A DNA stretch of 64,000 nt from Actinomadura atramentaria DSM 43919. Its GTDB lineage: Bacteria > Actinomycetota > Actinomycetes > Streptosporangiales > Streptosporangiaceae. A program made the position numbers and the translations under genes. The stretch spans positions 170,737 through 234,736 of the forward strand of contig NZ_KB907213.1 in the NCBI RefSeq assembly GCF_000381885.1, in the 5' to 3' direction. The notes below the pieces were generated by a model. That model did no database searches. It had not been told where the DNA came from and saw only the letters and a program-made list of their open reading frames with translations. Below, piece by piece: positions 43,119 through 51,530 of this stretch (within the stretch, counting starts at the first letter, position 1; each line of letters begins with the position of its first letter).

Positions 43119-43289
43119 GCGGCTTCCCTCCGTGGAACTCGGTTCGCCGAGACTCGCAGGCGGGCGGACGGCCGCGGTAGTGGCGCGCGCACCGGTCGCG
43201 GGCGCGGTCCGCAGGACGGACACGTGCAATCCGCACATCGCTGACATGCATAATGAGCCGCACCGGACCGGCTGGTAGGGGGCCACGAG

Positions 43290-45497
43290 GTGCGAGCGCC
43301 GCAGCGGGCGAGGCTCCAGTTCGCGCTCTGCGCGGGGCTGCTCGTCCCGTACAAGATCGGCTCGCTGCTCGTCGGGCAGGACCGCTATCCCGCGCCGCGC
43401 GGGATTCCCGCGGTACTGGCCGTCGCGGCCGTCGTCGCGGTGTTCGCGCTCGCCGTCGCGGTCGTGCTCCGCCGCCCGGGACGGCGCGGGGCCGTCGCCG
43501 CGTGCTGCTGCCTGACCGTGCTCGCGTACGGGCCGTACTTCCTGGTCGGCGGGGCGCTGCCCACGATCTCCGCGCCGCTCGCCGCCGTCGTGCTGCTCGT
43601 CTTCGGCGGGCGGGCGCGCTGGGGCGCGGCGGCGCTCGTCCCCGCCGCCGAGTTCGCGATCCGGCTGTGGTGGCTGCCGCCGCCCGGCGCGCCGCACGTC
43701 GGGCTCCACGCGGCGTGGACGGCGCTCGCGACCGGCGCGACCGGCGTGCTGTTCTTCGGCGTCGGACGGCTGGCGCTGCTCGTCGGCGAACTGCACGCCG
43801 CGCGGGCGCGCCTCGCGCCGCTGGCGGCGGCCCGCGAGCGGCTGCGGATGGCGCGCGGCGTGCGGGCGGCGCTCGGCGAACGCCTCGCGGTCGTCCTGGC
43901 GACGGCCCGCCGCGCCGCCGCCGACCCGGACCCGGCGGTGGTCGCCGAGACGGTGCGGCTCGCCCGGCGCGCGCTGGCCGAGGTGCGGTCCGTCGCGGAC
44001 GAGCAGGGGGACCGGTCGCTCGCGGCCGAGCTGGCGGGGGCGCGGTCGGTGCTCGCGGCGGCGGGCGTGCCGGTCTCGGTGGACGGGCCGGTCGTTGAGG
44101 AGACCGCGCTCGCGCCGCTGCTGCGCCGGATCGTCGTCGCCGCGCTCCAGCAGGGGACGCCGCAAAGCTGCCGCATCGAACTCGGGGCCGCGCGGATGCG
44201 GGTGACGTTCACCGGGCTCCCGTCGGCGTTCCCCGGTCTCGCGGACACCGTCGCGGGAGTCGGCGGGCGGCTGGAGACCGGCGCGGCCGGGGACGAGGCG
44301 TTCGCGGAGGTCCGCGTGCCTCGCCGCCCGCCCGCGCCCGCCGCCGGGCCGGTCGGCTCCGCGCCCTGGCTGGCGTTCGGCGTCCTGCTCGTCTACGAGC
44401 TCGACTTCTTCGGCACGACGGTGCTCAACCTGCTCGGGAACGTCCTGCGCGCGACCCCGGCCCAGTTCGCGACGGCGGCCGTGGTGCTGCCGCTCGTCGC
44501 GGGACTGCAGCTCTACCACGTCGTCCCGCGCGCGGGCCGCCCGCGCGCCTGGCGGTGGACGGTGCTGCTGCAGGTCGCCGCGATCGGGACGGGGCTGATC
44601 GTGCTGGGCGCGGCGTTCCCGATGCCGTACACGGGGCTGATCGCGGGCGTCGTGCTGTTCCACGTCCGGCCGCCCTGGTCGTGGGCGGCTGCCGCCGCGC
44701 TCGTCTACGCGCCCGCGCCGCTGGTGTACGGCCCCGGCCACTCGCCGATGCTCGTGCTCGCGTACGCCGCCAACGCCCAGGGGGCCGTGGCCGTCTACGC
44801 GCTGTGCCGCCTGCCGCTCGTCGCCCGCGAGGTGGACGACGCCCGGCGCGGCCTGGCGCGGATGGCGGCCGTCCGCGAGCGGCTGCGGATCGCCCGGGAC
44901 GTCCACGACCTGCTCGGCTTCCAGCTCTCCGCGGTCGCGCTCAAGGGCGAGCTGGCCGGGCGGCTGCTCGCCGCCGACCCGGGCGCGGCGCGCGGGCAGC
45001 TCGCGGAGCTGGCGGCGACGGCCGAGCAGGCGCTGGCGACCGTCCGCTCGATCACGGGCGACGCGGCCGGGCTCGCGCTGTGCGACGAGGCGGCGGCCGC
45101 CCGCTCGATGCTCGCCGCCGCCGGGATCGAGACCCGCGTCGCGCTGGACGACCTGCCCGAGGACGCGCCCGGGCCGCTGCTGGCGGTGCTGCTGCGCGAG
45201 GCCGTCACGAACGTCGTCCGGCACTCGCGCGCGACGGTCTGCGAGATCGACGTGCGTGCCGTGGGGGACGCCGTCCGGCTGCGGGTGGCCAACGACGGTG
45301 CGCGCGCCTCGTCCGCCGCGCGGCGCGGCAACGGCCTGGCCAACCTGACGGCGCGGGCCGCCGAGGCGGGCGGGCGGCTCACCGTCCGGCGCGACGGCGA
45401 CCGCTTCACGCTCGTCGCGGACCTGCCGCTCAGATCCAGCCCGCCTCCGCCGCGATCCGGATCGCGTCCACCCGATTGCGCGCGTTCAGCTTCGTGA
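43290..45497 (+). CDS. Duplicated DesK-like sensor histidine kinase, first module inactive
   Basis: A 735-residue protein made of two tandem copies of membrane region plus kinase core. Module 1 (1-345): about six helices, then RERLRMARGVRAALGERLAV, in which the phospho-acceptor His is Arg192, and an ATPase-like remnant without an N box. Module 2 (350-735): about six helices, then RERLRIARDVHDLLGFQLSA with His539, REAVTNVVRHSRATVCEIDV (N box) and GNGLANLTARAAEAGG (G box). Only module 2 should be catalytic. GTG 43290 is the start. The gene ends inside the response regulator gene on the other strand (68-bp tail overlap). Confidence 0.88.
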   Translation: MRAPQRARLQFALCAGLLVPYKIGSLLVGQDRYPAPRGIPAVLAVAAVVAVFALAVAVVLRRPGRRGAVAACCCLTVLAYGPYFLVGGALPTISAPLAAVVLLVFGGRARWGAAALVPAAEFAIRLWWLPPPGAPHVGLHAAWTALATGATGVLFFGVGRLALLVGELHAARARLAPLAAARERLRMARGVRAALGERLAVVLATARRAAADPDPAVVAETVRLARRALAEVRSVADEQGDRSLAAELAGARSVLAAAGVPVSVDGPVVEETALAPLLRRIVVAALQQGTPQSCRIELGAARMRVTFTGLPSAFPGLADTVAGVGGRLETGAAGDEAFAEVRVPRRPPAPAAGPVGSAPWLAFGVLLVYELDFFGTTVLNLLGNVLRATPAQFATAAVVLPLVAGLQLYHVVPRAGRPRAWRWTVLLQVAAIGTGLIVLGAAFPMPYTGLIAGVVLFHVRPPWSWAAAAALVYAPAPLVYGPGHSPMLVLAYAANAQGAVAVYALCRLPLVAREVDDARRGLARMAAVRERLRIARDVHDLLGFQLSAVALKGELAGRLLAADPGAARGQLAELAATAEQALATVRSITGDAAGLALCDEAAAARSMLAAAGIETRVALDDLPEDAPGPLLAVLLREAVTNVVRHSRATVCEIDVRAVGDAVRLRVANDGARASSAARRGNGLANLTARAAEAGGRLTVRRDGDRFTLVADLPLRSSPPPPRSGSRPPDCARSAS

Positions 45498-46035
45498 CGG
45501 CCGACGCGAGGTAGTTGCGGACGGTCCCGTACGACAGCCCGACCTGCCGCGCGATCTCCGGCGGCTCGCTCCCGGCGGCGGTGAGCCGCAGCACCTCGGC
45601 CTCGCGGTCGGTCAGCGGGCTGCCGGACGCCTCCAGCGCCGCGAACGCGAGCTGCGGATCGACCACCAGCCCGCCCCCGGCGACCGTGCGGACGGCCCCG
45701 GCCAGGTCGGCGGCCGGGGAGTCCTTCACCATGAACCCCGAGACGTGCGCGGCCCGCGCCCGCCGCAGGTTCCCGGGTCGGCCGACGCCGGTGAGGACCA
45801 GCGTGCGGCACTCCGGCAGGCGCTCGTGCAGTTCGGCGGCGGCGCTGAGGCCGTCCAGTCCGGGCAGCTCGATGTCGATGACGGCGACGTCCGGGCGGAG
45901 GCGCAGCGCGGCCGGGACGATCTCCCGGCCGTCGCCGAGGGCGGCGACGACCTCCAGATCGTCCTCCAGACCGAGCAGGCCGACGAGCGCGTCCCGGAGG
46001 ATGCGCATGTCCTCCGCCAGCAGAACCCGGATCAT
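45430..46035 (-). CDS. NarL/DesR-type response regulator
   Basis: A 201-residue regulator. The receiver domain has the acidic pair in RVLLAEDMRILRDALVGLLG, the phospho-Asp in PDVAVIDIELPGLDGL, and the conserved Thr/Lys in LVLTGVG and FMVKDSPAADLAGAV. The LuxR helix-turn-helix lies at about 140-200 (SPLTDREAEVLRLTAAGSEP, PEIARQVGLSYGTVRNYL). It is the obvious partner of the histidine kinase, with which it converges tail-to-tail. Overlapping 3' ends mean their mRNAs are antisense over 68 bases. Confidence 0.93.
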   Translation of the reverse strand: MIRVLLAEDMRILRDALVGLLGLEDDLEVVAALGDGREIVPAALRLRPDVAVIDIELPGLDGLSAAAELHERLPECRTLVLTGVGRPGNLRRARAAHVSGFMVKDSPAADLAGAVRTVAGGGLVVDPQLAFAALEASGSPLTDREAEVLRLTAAGSEPPEIARQVGLSYGTVRNYLASAVTKLNARNRVDAIRIAAEAGWI

Positions 46036-46073
46036 CTGCGACCTCTCCCCCCGAACCGACCGCCAGCATAGGG

Positions 46074-46571
46074 TCAGCCCGCACGCGCGTCGGCCTTCTC
46101 CAGCGCGGCCCGGAGGCGGGCACGGGCGCGGCTGAGGCGGGCGCGGACGGTTCCGGGGTCGAGGTCCAGGACGACGGCGATCTCGGCGGGGGTCATCTGC
46201 TCCCAGGCGGTGAGCGTCAGGACTTCGCGGTCGCGGTCCGACAGGGCGCGCAGGGCGTCGCGGACGCGGTCGTCCGGATCGTCCCCGCCGTCCGCGCGGG
46301 CGGCCAGGTGCTCGCGCAGCCGCGCGGCCAGCCGGTGGCGGCGGACGCGCCCGCGCCGGTGGTTGGCCAGGGTCCGGCGCGCGATGCCGTAGAGCCACAG
46401 CCGGGCCTCGTCGCCGGGCGGCAGGTCGGCCACGCGCCGCCAGGCGGTGGCGAAGACCTCCGCGAGTAGGTCGGCGGCGTCCTCGGGCGCGTCGGTGCGG
46501 CGGGTCAGGTAGCCGAGGAGGGCGGGGCCGTCACGGCGGACGGCGGCCTCGAACCGCTGCTCGCCGGTCAC
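46074..46571 (-). CDS. Sigma-70 family (ECF) RNA polymerase sigma factor
   Basis: A 165-residue sigma factor. Region 2 contains FEAAVRRDGPALLGYLTRRT, DAADLLAEVFATAWRRVADL and WLYGIARRTLANHRRGRVRR. Region 4 contains ALRALSDRDREVLTLTAWEQ and MTPAEIAVVLDLDPGTVRAR. GTG 46571 overlaps the stop of the upstream membrane-protein gene as GTGA, so translation is coupled. The targets are unknown. Confidence 0.9.
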   Translation of the reverse strand: MTGEQRFEAAVRRDGPALLGYLTRRTDAPEDAADLLAEVFATAWRRVADLPPGDEARLWLYGIARRTLANHRRGRVRRHRLAARLREHLAARADGGDDPDDRVRDALRALSDRDREVLTLTAWEQMTPAEIAVVLDLDPGTVRARLSRARARLRAALEKADARAG

Positions 46572-47233
46572 CGCCGCGCCCCCGCGAGCCGCCAGTTCGT
46601 CCCGCACTGGGCGGCGGCGTACGCGGCGAGCGCCGCCCGGTCGGCGCGGGGGCGCAGCAGGTCGGGGTCGCGCGGCGGGACGATCTCGCCGTGCGCGCCG
46701 CGGGCGGTCGGCCGCCATTCCGTCAGCTCTTTCAGAGCGTTGTCGATACGCGGGCCTGGATGGTCGTGCCACGCGCACAGCGCGTATCGGACGATGTTGA
46801 GCTGCACGGACGTCTCCTGCATCCGCTCGCCGTCGCTGGCGAACTGCCTGCGGAGCGCCGTCCAGCCAGTGCCGGACGGCAGCGGGACGCGCGCCGTCGC
46901 GTCGTCCAGGTAGGCGGGCAGGCCGGGGCTGCCGAGGTTCAGCCACTCGCTGCCGTCCGCGCCGCCGCCGAAGGTTCCGGTGCGCAGCGGGGACGCGCGC
47001 TGGGTGACGGCCGCCGGGCGCGGCCCGTCGTGCTGGAGCACGGCGACGCCGCACAGCACGGCGGCCGTGGCGGCGGCCGCCGCGAGGATCGGCACGGCTC
47101 TCCTTCGCGGTGTCCGGCGGGCGGCCATCGTCCGGCCGGCCAGCTCGTCCAGCGCGGCGCGGACCTCCGGGTCGGCGGCCAGCGCGCCGTCCCCGGTCCG
47201 CGCCGCGGCGCGCAGCTCGTCATAGGAGTTCAT
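46568..47233 (-). CDS. Membrane protein coupled to sigma factor, anti-sigma candidate
   Basis: A 221-residue protein. The cytoplasmic N-terminus (MNSYDELRAAARTGDGALAA, ADPEVRAALDELAGRTMAAR) is followed by a basic stop and one membrane helix (about 48-66, AVPILAAAAATAAVLCGVAV), then an outside domain with GSEWLNLGSPGLPAYLDDAT and a Cys pair (YALCAWHD, AAQCGTNWRL). The layout (short inside, helix, outside) fits a sigma-linked sensor, and the gene overlaps the sigma gene by 4 bases. It stands before the sigma gene, the reverse of the usual order. No zinc motif. ATG 47233 is preferred over GTG 47242. Confidence 0.7.
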   Translation of the reverse strand: MNSYDELRAAARTGDGALAADPEVRAALDELAGRTMAARRTPRRRAVPILAAAAATAAVLCGVAVLQHDGPRPAAVTQRASPLRTGTFGGGADGSEWLNLGSPGLPAYLDDATARVPLPSGTGWTALRRQFASDGERMQETSVQLNIVRYALCAWHDHPGPRIDNALKELTEWRPTARGAHGEIVPPRDPDLLRPRADRAALAAYAAAQCGTNWRLAGARR

Positions 47234-47285
47234 GCCCCGCACATGTCCGCCATCCGGCCCGTCGTGACAGCCCTCGGCGAACGGT

Positions 47286-47876
47286 TCAGCGGACGCGGTC
47301 GTAGACCATCGCGATTTCGCCGCTCTCGCCGGTCTCCGAGCGGGCGAGGGTCCACTTCGTCGGCGTCAGGCCGTCGTCGAACAGCCGCTGGCCGCCGCCG
47401 ACGATTTCGGGGCAGATCAGGAGGTAGAGCCGGTCGATCAGGTCCGCCGCCAGGAGCGGTTTGATGACGCTGGGGCTGCTGTTGACGAGGATGTCGCCCT
47501 TGCCCGCGGCCTTGAGGTCGGCGACGACGTCCGCGGCGGGGGCGTTCACGACGCGGGCGCGGTCCCACGGCGATTCGGTCAGGGTGGTCGAGAGGACGAC
47601 CTTCTCCGTGCCGACCAGCCACGTCGCGTAGCCGCGGTCGCGCGGGTCGGCGTTCTCGTCCGCCGCGACGGACGGCCAGTAGCCCAGGAACCCCTCGGCG
47701 TTGACGCGGCCGAGCAGCGCCGTCGTCGCGTCCGCCCAGACGCGGGTGAGGTGGTCGCGCGCGACGTCGGTGGCCACGTACGGGGCGAACGCGCCGAAAT
47801 CGCCGGGGCCGCCGGGGCCGTGGTAGCGGCCGTCGAGGCTGAGGGCCAGGTTCGCGGTCACTGTGCGGTCGGTCAT
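47286..47876 (-). CDS. Dihydrofolate-reductase-family (RibD C-terminal) protein
   Basis: A 196-residue protein of the RibD/DHFR reductase-like group. TVTANLALSLDGRYHGPGGP starts it, then TTALLGRVNAEGFLGYWPSV, WLVGTEKVVLSTTLTESP, GDILVNSSPSVIKPLLAADL and LYLLICPEIVGGGQRLFDDG. It is the second such gene in the window (the other is at 39776) but only distantly similar. ATG 47876 overlaps the stop of the ArsR-SRPBCC gene as ATGA, so the two are coupled and share the ArsR-controlled promoter. Substrate unknown. Confidence 0.87.
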   Translation of the reverse strand: MTDRTVTANLALSLDGRYHGPGGPGDFGAFAPYVATDVARDHLTRVWADATTALLGRVNAEGFLGYWPSVAADENADPRDRGYATWLVGTEKVVLSTTLTESPWDRARVVNAPAADVVADLKAAGKGDILVNSSPSVIKPLLAADLIDRLYLLICPEIVGGGQRLFDDGLTPTKWTLARSETGESGEIAMVYDRVR

Positions 47877-48706
47877 TCGGTGCTCCCTGGGTTGTTCGGG
47901 TCGGCGGCGAGGACCGCCGCCAGCCGGTCGAGGCTCTGGCCGAAGCCGATCTCGATGCCCGCGATGAAGTCCGCGGAGTCGACGGTGCTGTCGGTGACGC
48001 GGAAGTGGACGTCGAGGTCGGTGCCGGATTCGGAGGGCTTGAGTCGGAGGTCGAGGTGGGACGTGAAGGCGGTGCCGCCATCGGGGAGCAGCGGGGAGGA
48101 CCGGTAGACGAGGCGTTCGCCGGGGCGGACGTCCTCGACGGCGCCTTCCGCGCGTCCGACGACGGGGCCGTCGACGTCCTCGGCGTCGCGGTACTCCAGG
48201 ACGACGCGTCCCCCCGGCCGCGCCTCGAAGACCAGTTCGGAGACGCGCAGGTCGTCGGGCGCCCACCAGCGGCCGAGCAGGTCGGCGTCGGTGAGGTGCC
48301 GCCAGACGAGGTCGGGCCCGCCCGCCAGCGCCCGGACGAACCTGAACGACCGGCCGTCGGCCCATCCGGGCTCCTCGGCGGCGAGCCGCTCCGCGTCGAG
48401 GCCGCGTCCGTAGCGCGCGAAACTCTCGCCCGGCCCGCCGACCCGCTCCGCGGTGTCGGCGAGCCCACCGAGCGCCGCCGCCAACTCCCGCAGCCGTTCC
48501 GGCCGCAACGCGTAGATGCGCCGCTGCCCGCTCCGCTGGGACGTGACGACCCCCGCGCGCTCAAGCGTCTGCAGGTGCTTGGTCGTCTGCGGCTGCCGCG
48601 CCCCGGCGAGCCGGGCGAGCACCCCCACGGCCCGCGGCCGCTCGGCCAACAACGCCACCAGCCGCCACCGAGCCGGATCGGCCAGCGCGACGAGAAGTTC
48701 CTCCAT
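47873..48706 (-). CDS. ArsR helix-turn-helix fused to SRPBCC (AHSA1-like) domain
   Basis: A 277-residue two-domain protein. Residues 1-85 form an ArsR-type winged helix (ALADPARWRLVALLAERPRA, RQPQTTKHLQTLERAGVVTS) with no metal-binding Cys. Residues about 118-270 form an SRPBCC/AHSA1-like ligand-binding domain (RFVRALAGGPDLVWRHLTDA, LLGRWWAPDDLRV, RVTDSTVDSADFIAGIEIGF). Similar fusions combine a regulator and a small-molecule pocket, so the protein may sense its own ligand. ATG 48706 is seven bases from the predicted transcript start, so the mRNA is probably leaderless. It is coupled to the DHFR-like gene. Confidence 0.9.
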   Translation of the reverse strand: MEELLVALADPARWRLVALLAERPRAVGVLARLAGARQPQTTKHLQTLERAGVVTSQRSGQRRIYALRPERLRELAAALGGLADTAERVGGPGESFARYGRGLDAERLAAEEPGWADGRSFRFVRALAGGPDLVWRHLTDADLLGRWWAPDDLRVSELVFEARPGGRVVLEYRDAEDVDGPVVGRAEGAVEDVRPGERLVYRSSPLLPDGGTAFTSHLDLRLKPSESGTDLDVHFRVTDSTVDSADFIAGIEIGFGQSLDRLAAVLAADPNNPGSTE

Positions 48707-48714
48707 GCCCGCTA

Positions 48715-48742
48715 GTATTCGTGTGGAGGAATATTCCTGTCA
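48715..48742 (-). promoter_or_regulatory. Promoter with embedded AGGAATATTCCT operator
   Basis: On the minus strand, TTGACA (48737-48742) and AATACT (48715-48720) are spaced by 16 bp, close to the sigma-70 consensus. The perfect 12-bp palindrome AGGAATATTCCT (48725-48736) fills the spacer. ATG 48706 lies eight bases beyond the -10 box. A dimeric ArsR-type repressor bound here would block polymerase, so autorepression is likely. Confidence 0.8.
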
Positions 48743-48846
48743 AGGAATGCTTCAAAAGATGGCGGTGTACGACGATGTGCTCACGGAGGGTTCGCATCGC
48801 CCCACCAGGCCGCCGATCCCAAGAGCGGCGCGATGCCTACGGAACT

Positions 48847-49287
48847 TCAGGCCCACCCGACAGCGCTGAACGGAACGCCGCGCCGGAAGGCGGCAAGCCC
48901 CTCGGCGGTATACCGATAGGTCTCCGCCGGCAACCTGTCCAGCGGAAACCAGCCGACCTGGCTGCATTTGTGCGGTTCGGCGTTGTAGGGCTCGCCGATC
49001 CAGCGGCGGGCGGCGAAGAACACACCGAGGCGGGCGTCACCCAGACGGTTGCGGTAGTGGATCAGATGGACGAAGTCCAGATCGGCCTCGGCGACGCGAA
49101 CACCGACCTCTTCCCGCGCCTCGCGGATCGCGGCGTGCCCGATCGTCTCGCCCTCATCGAGCTTGCCGGACGGCAGATTCCACATCCCGTCCGCATAACC
49201 GGTCCCGCTCCGCTGCGCGAGCAGCACCTCACCCCCGCGAACCAGAATCACCAGCGCGTCCGCGAACGTGGTGTAAGGGGCCGTCAT
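48847..49287 (-). CDS. NUDIX hydrolase
   Basis: A 146-residue protein with a complete Nudix box, GKLDEGETIGHAAIREAREE followed by VGV, matching Gx5Ex7REUXEExGU. WNLPSGK precedes it. It hydrolyses a nucleoside diphosphate linked to some moiety; the substrate is not readable. The C-terminal FPLDRLPAETYRYTAEGLAA is typical of MutT-like relatives. ATG 49287 is the start. It stands alone, next to a tRNA-Glu gene on the same strand. Confidence 0.93.
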   Translation of the reverse strand: MTAPYTTFADALVILVRGGEVLLAQRSGTGYADGMWNLPSGKLDEGETIGHAAIREAREEVGVRVAEADLDFVHLIHYRNRLGDARLGVFFAARRWIGEPYNAEPHKCSQVGWFPLDRLPAETYRYTAEGLAAFRRGVPFSAVGWA

Positions 49288-49335
49288 AGGCCGGTCACAT
49301 TAACCCGCCGCCCCGACAGCGCGTATCGGTGGTGG

Positions 49336-49408
49336 TACCCCCTACCGGATTCGAACCGGCGCTACCGCCTTGAAAGGGCGGCGTCCTAGGCCGCTAGACG
49401 AAGGGGGC
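49336..49408 (-). tRNA. tRNA-Glu (anticodon TTC)
   Basis: A cloverleaf on the minus strand: acceptor GCCCCCT / AGGGGGT, D-arm region TCTAGCGGCCTAGGA, anticodon stem CCGCC / GGCGG around CTTTCAA (anticodon TTC), and T-loop GGTTCGAATCC. The discriminator base is A, and CCA is encoded just after it (49333-49335 on the minus strand). 73 nt without the CCA. Confidence 0.97.
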
Positions 49409-49489
49409 CTGGTCCTGCCTGGTCGAGTCGGGCGCGATGCCACTCGACGTGTCCAGCATAGGGGACAACCAGGCGGGACGCATAAGCGA

Positions 49490-51004
49490 TTATCCGCCTG
49501 TGGACGGACGGGTCGTCGCGGGGGTCGGGGAGGACGGGTCCGGGCTGGGCGACTGCGGCGCGGGGGCCGGGGCGACCTTGCGTTTCGGGTCGGGTTCGAG
49601 GTGCCGTTCGATCTGCGCCGACGTGAGGCCGAGGCCGCCGAGGCGCAGGTCGTCCCACCCCTGGAGCCGGTGCGTGGCGCGGTCGAAGTAGAGGACGGAC
49701 AGCTCGATCGGCGTCGGCTGCGCGTGGTCGAGGCTGCGCAGGCCCGCGCCGCCCGTCGAACCCTGGACGAACAGCCGCGTCCCGGTCGGCAGCAGCTTCG
49801 TGGAGCGCGCGTGGACGTGGCCGGCGAGGATCAGCGGCGTCAGCCCGGAGAACGCCTCGCCCTCGGTCGGGTCGTGCGTCATGACGAGGTCGGGCCGCGT
49901 GCCGGACGCGGCGAGCCGCGCCGCGAGACCGTCGCCGAGCGAGCGCAGTCGCGCGGCGGGGAATGTGTCGTCCTTCGTGGACTTGTCGGGGGTGAAACGC
50001 GGATCTCCGACGCCGTAGATCTTCAGGCCGCCGACGGTTCGCGTCGCGTCGTCCAGGACCACCGCGTTCTTCTGCCGCTCGACGGCCTTCTGTGTGCTCT
50101 TGGAGTCGTGGTTCCCGCGGATGTAGACGTACGGCACCTTCAACGTCTTGATGTCGTTCGCGAACTTGTTCTCCGCCGCCGTTCCGTGGTCCATGAGGTC
50201 GCCGGTGTCCAGGATCATGTTCACCTGGAACTGCGTGCTGACGGATCTGATCACGTTCCACGCCGCCGGATTCAGATGGATGTCGGAGACGTGCAGCACG
50301 CGGATCGTGGACGGGTCCGGCTCGTACGTCGGCAGGCTCGACGCCGCCGCGTAGAGCCGCGACACGTTCCCGACGAGCCGCGCGAGCTGCGCCCGGTACC
50401 GGGAAAAGCGGTCCACGATGTTCTGCGTGTCGCCGACGACCTGCGGCGCGTTCGCGAGCAGCCCCGTGTAGCGGGGTTCGGCGAGGGCGCGCGGGTTGAA
50501 CGTCAGCCAGGCGACGAGCGCGACGGCGGCCAGGCCGGCGACGGGCGCGGCGGTGCCGAGCAGCGCCCGCCGCCACGACCGGAAGACCAGCAGCCCGGCG
50601 AGGAACCCGAACACCAGGGCGAGCCCCGCGCCGCGCAGCAGCAGGACGATCATGCCGTGCCGGAGCTGGTCGGCGATGGTGTCGGTGAGGTCGTCCACCG
50701 CGCCCGGGTCGTCGAGGAGCTTGCGCGCGCTGGCCAGCCGCAGCTCGGTGACCTGCGCGCGGAGCGCGAACGGGCCGAGGTGGGTGTCGAGGTGGAGGGC
50801 GCCGAGCGGGGGGATCTGGACGGTGGTCCCGCCGGTCCACGACGGGCGCAGCGACAGCGCGACGTCGGTGGGCCCGGCGGCGGTCTCGACGCGTCCGCCG
50901 AGCAGCAGGCCGATCGTGCCGCCGACGAGGGCGACGGCGAGCACGGCCGCGACGCGGCCGGTGCGGCGGGCACCGGGTCCGGTGAGCCTCGCCGGTATAC
51001 GCAC
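49490..51004 (-). CDS. Membrane-anchored metallophosphoesterase
   Basis: A 504-residue protein. Membrane helices lie near residues 15-35 and in the 120-175 region (MIVLLLRGAGLALVFGFLAG, APVAGLAAVALVAWLTF). The calcineurin-like phosphoesterase domain (about 260-450) has all metal motifs: VLHVSDIHLN, ILDTGDLMDHG, YIRGNHDSK, VMTHDPTEG and ILAGHVHARSTKL. A disordered Pro/Ser tail ends the protein. GTG 51004 is chosen because GGGAGG lies five bases upstream. It is probably a membrane-bound phosphodiesterase of unknown substrate. It diverges from the zincin gene. Confidence 0.9.
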   Translation of the reverse strand: MRIPARLTGPGARRTGRVAAVLAVALVGGTIGLLLGGRVETAAGPTDVALSLRPSWTGGTTVQIPPLGALHLDTHLGPFALRAQVTELRLASARKLLDDPGAVDDLTDTIADQLRHGMIVLLLRGAGLALVFGFLAGLLVFRSWRRALLGTAAPVAGLAAVALVAWLTFNPRALAEPRYTGLLANAPQVVGDTQNIVDRFSRYRAQLARLVGNVSRLYAAASSLPTYEPDPSTIRVLHVSDIHLNPAAWNVIRSVSTQFQVNMILDTGDLMDHGTAAENKFANDIKTLKVPYVYIRGNHDSKSTQKAVERQKNAVVLDDATRTVGGLKIYGVGDPRFTPDKSTKDDTFPAARLRSLGDGLAARLAASGTRPDLVMTHDPTEGEAFSGLTPLILAGHVHARSTKLLPTGTRLFVQGSTGGAGLRSLDHAQPTPIELSVLYFDRATHRLQGWDDLRLGGLGLTSAQIERHLEPDPKRKVAPAPAPQSPSPDPSSPTPATTRPSTGG

Positions 51005-51027
51005 GGAACCTCCCTGCATGAAGCAGA

Positions 51028-51378
51028 ATGGACGATGTGATCGACATGTCACGGGACGCGTTCGAGGACCTGGTGGGGGAGGCCCTCGACGGCGTCCCGG
51101 CCGCGCTGACCCGGCACATGAGCAACGTCGTCATCGTCGTGGAGGACGACGCGCCCGAACCCGGCCTGCTCGGCCTGTACCAGGGCGTACCCCTGACGGA
51201 GCGCGGCGACTGGTACGCGGGCGTCCTTCCCGATCACATCTCGATCTACCGCCGCGAGATCCTGCGGATCTGCGCGACGCCCGAGGAGGTCGTCGAGGAG
51301 GTGCGGATCACCGTCGTCCACGAGATCGCGCACCACTTCGGGATCGACGACGCGCGCCTCCACGACCTCGGCTACTGA
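51028..51378 (+). CDS. Zincin-like metallopeptidase family protein
   Basis: A 116-residue protein of the Zincin_1 family. The motif VVHEIAHHFGIDDARLHDLG contains the zinc ligands His98 and His102 and the catalytic Glu99. FEDLVGEALDGVPAALTRHM and LLGLYQGVPLTERGDWYAG precede it. This is a minimal soluble protease fold; its substrate is not known, and it may be a housekeeping protein. ATG 51028 (or ATG 51043 within the same frame) is the start. It is divergent from the phosphoesterase, 23 bases apart. Confidence 0.9.
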   Translation: MDDVIDMSRDAFEDLVGEALDGVPAALTRHMSNVVIVVEDDAPEPGLLGLYQGVPLTERGDWYAGVLPDHISIYRREILRICATPEEVVEEVRITVVHEIAHHFGIDDARLHDLGY

Positions 51379-51530
51379 CGTTCCCGCAGATCACCGGGCA
51401 GATCACGGGCCGGTCAAAGCCCCGGTCGCTTCCTGGTTCCAGCAAATGGGCACGGTAGGTCACATAACTGCCACGCAGCGTGAGTTAATAGGGGGAGCCG
51501 GCCCGGCAGGAACGACCGACGGGAGCGTGC

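Noticed and set aside
43119..45224. Minus-strand extension of the epoxide hydrolase frame to 1084 residues
   Set aside because: The extension runs antisense through the histidine kinase gene. GGAGGG and ATG at 43118 mark the real start.
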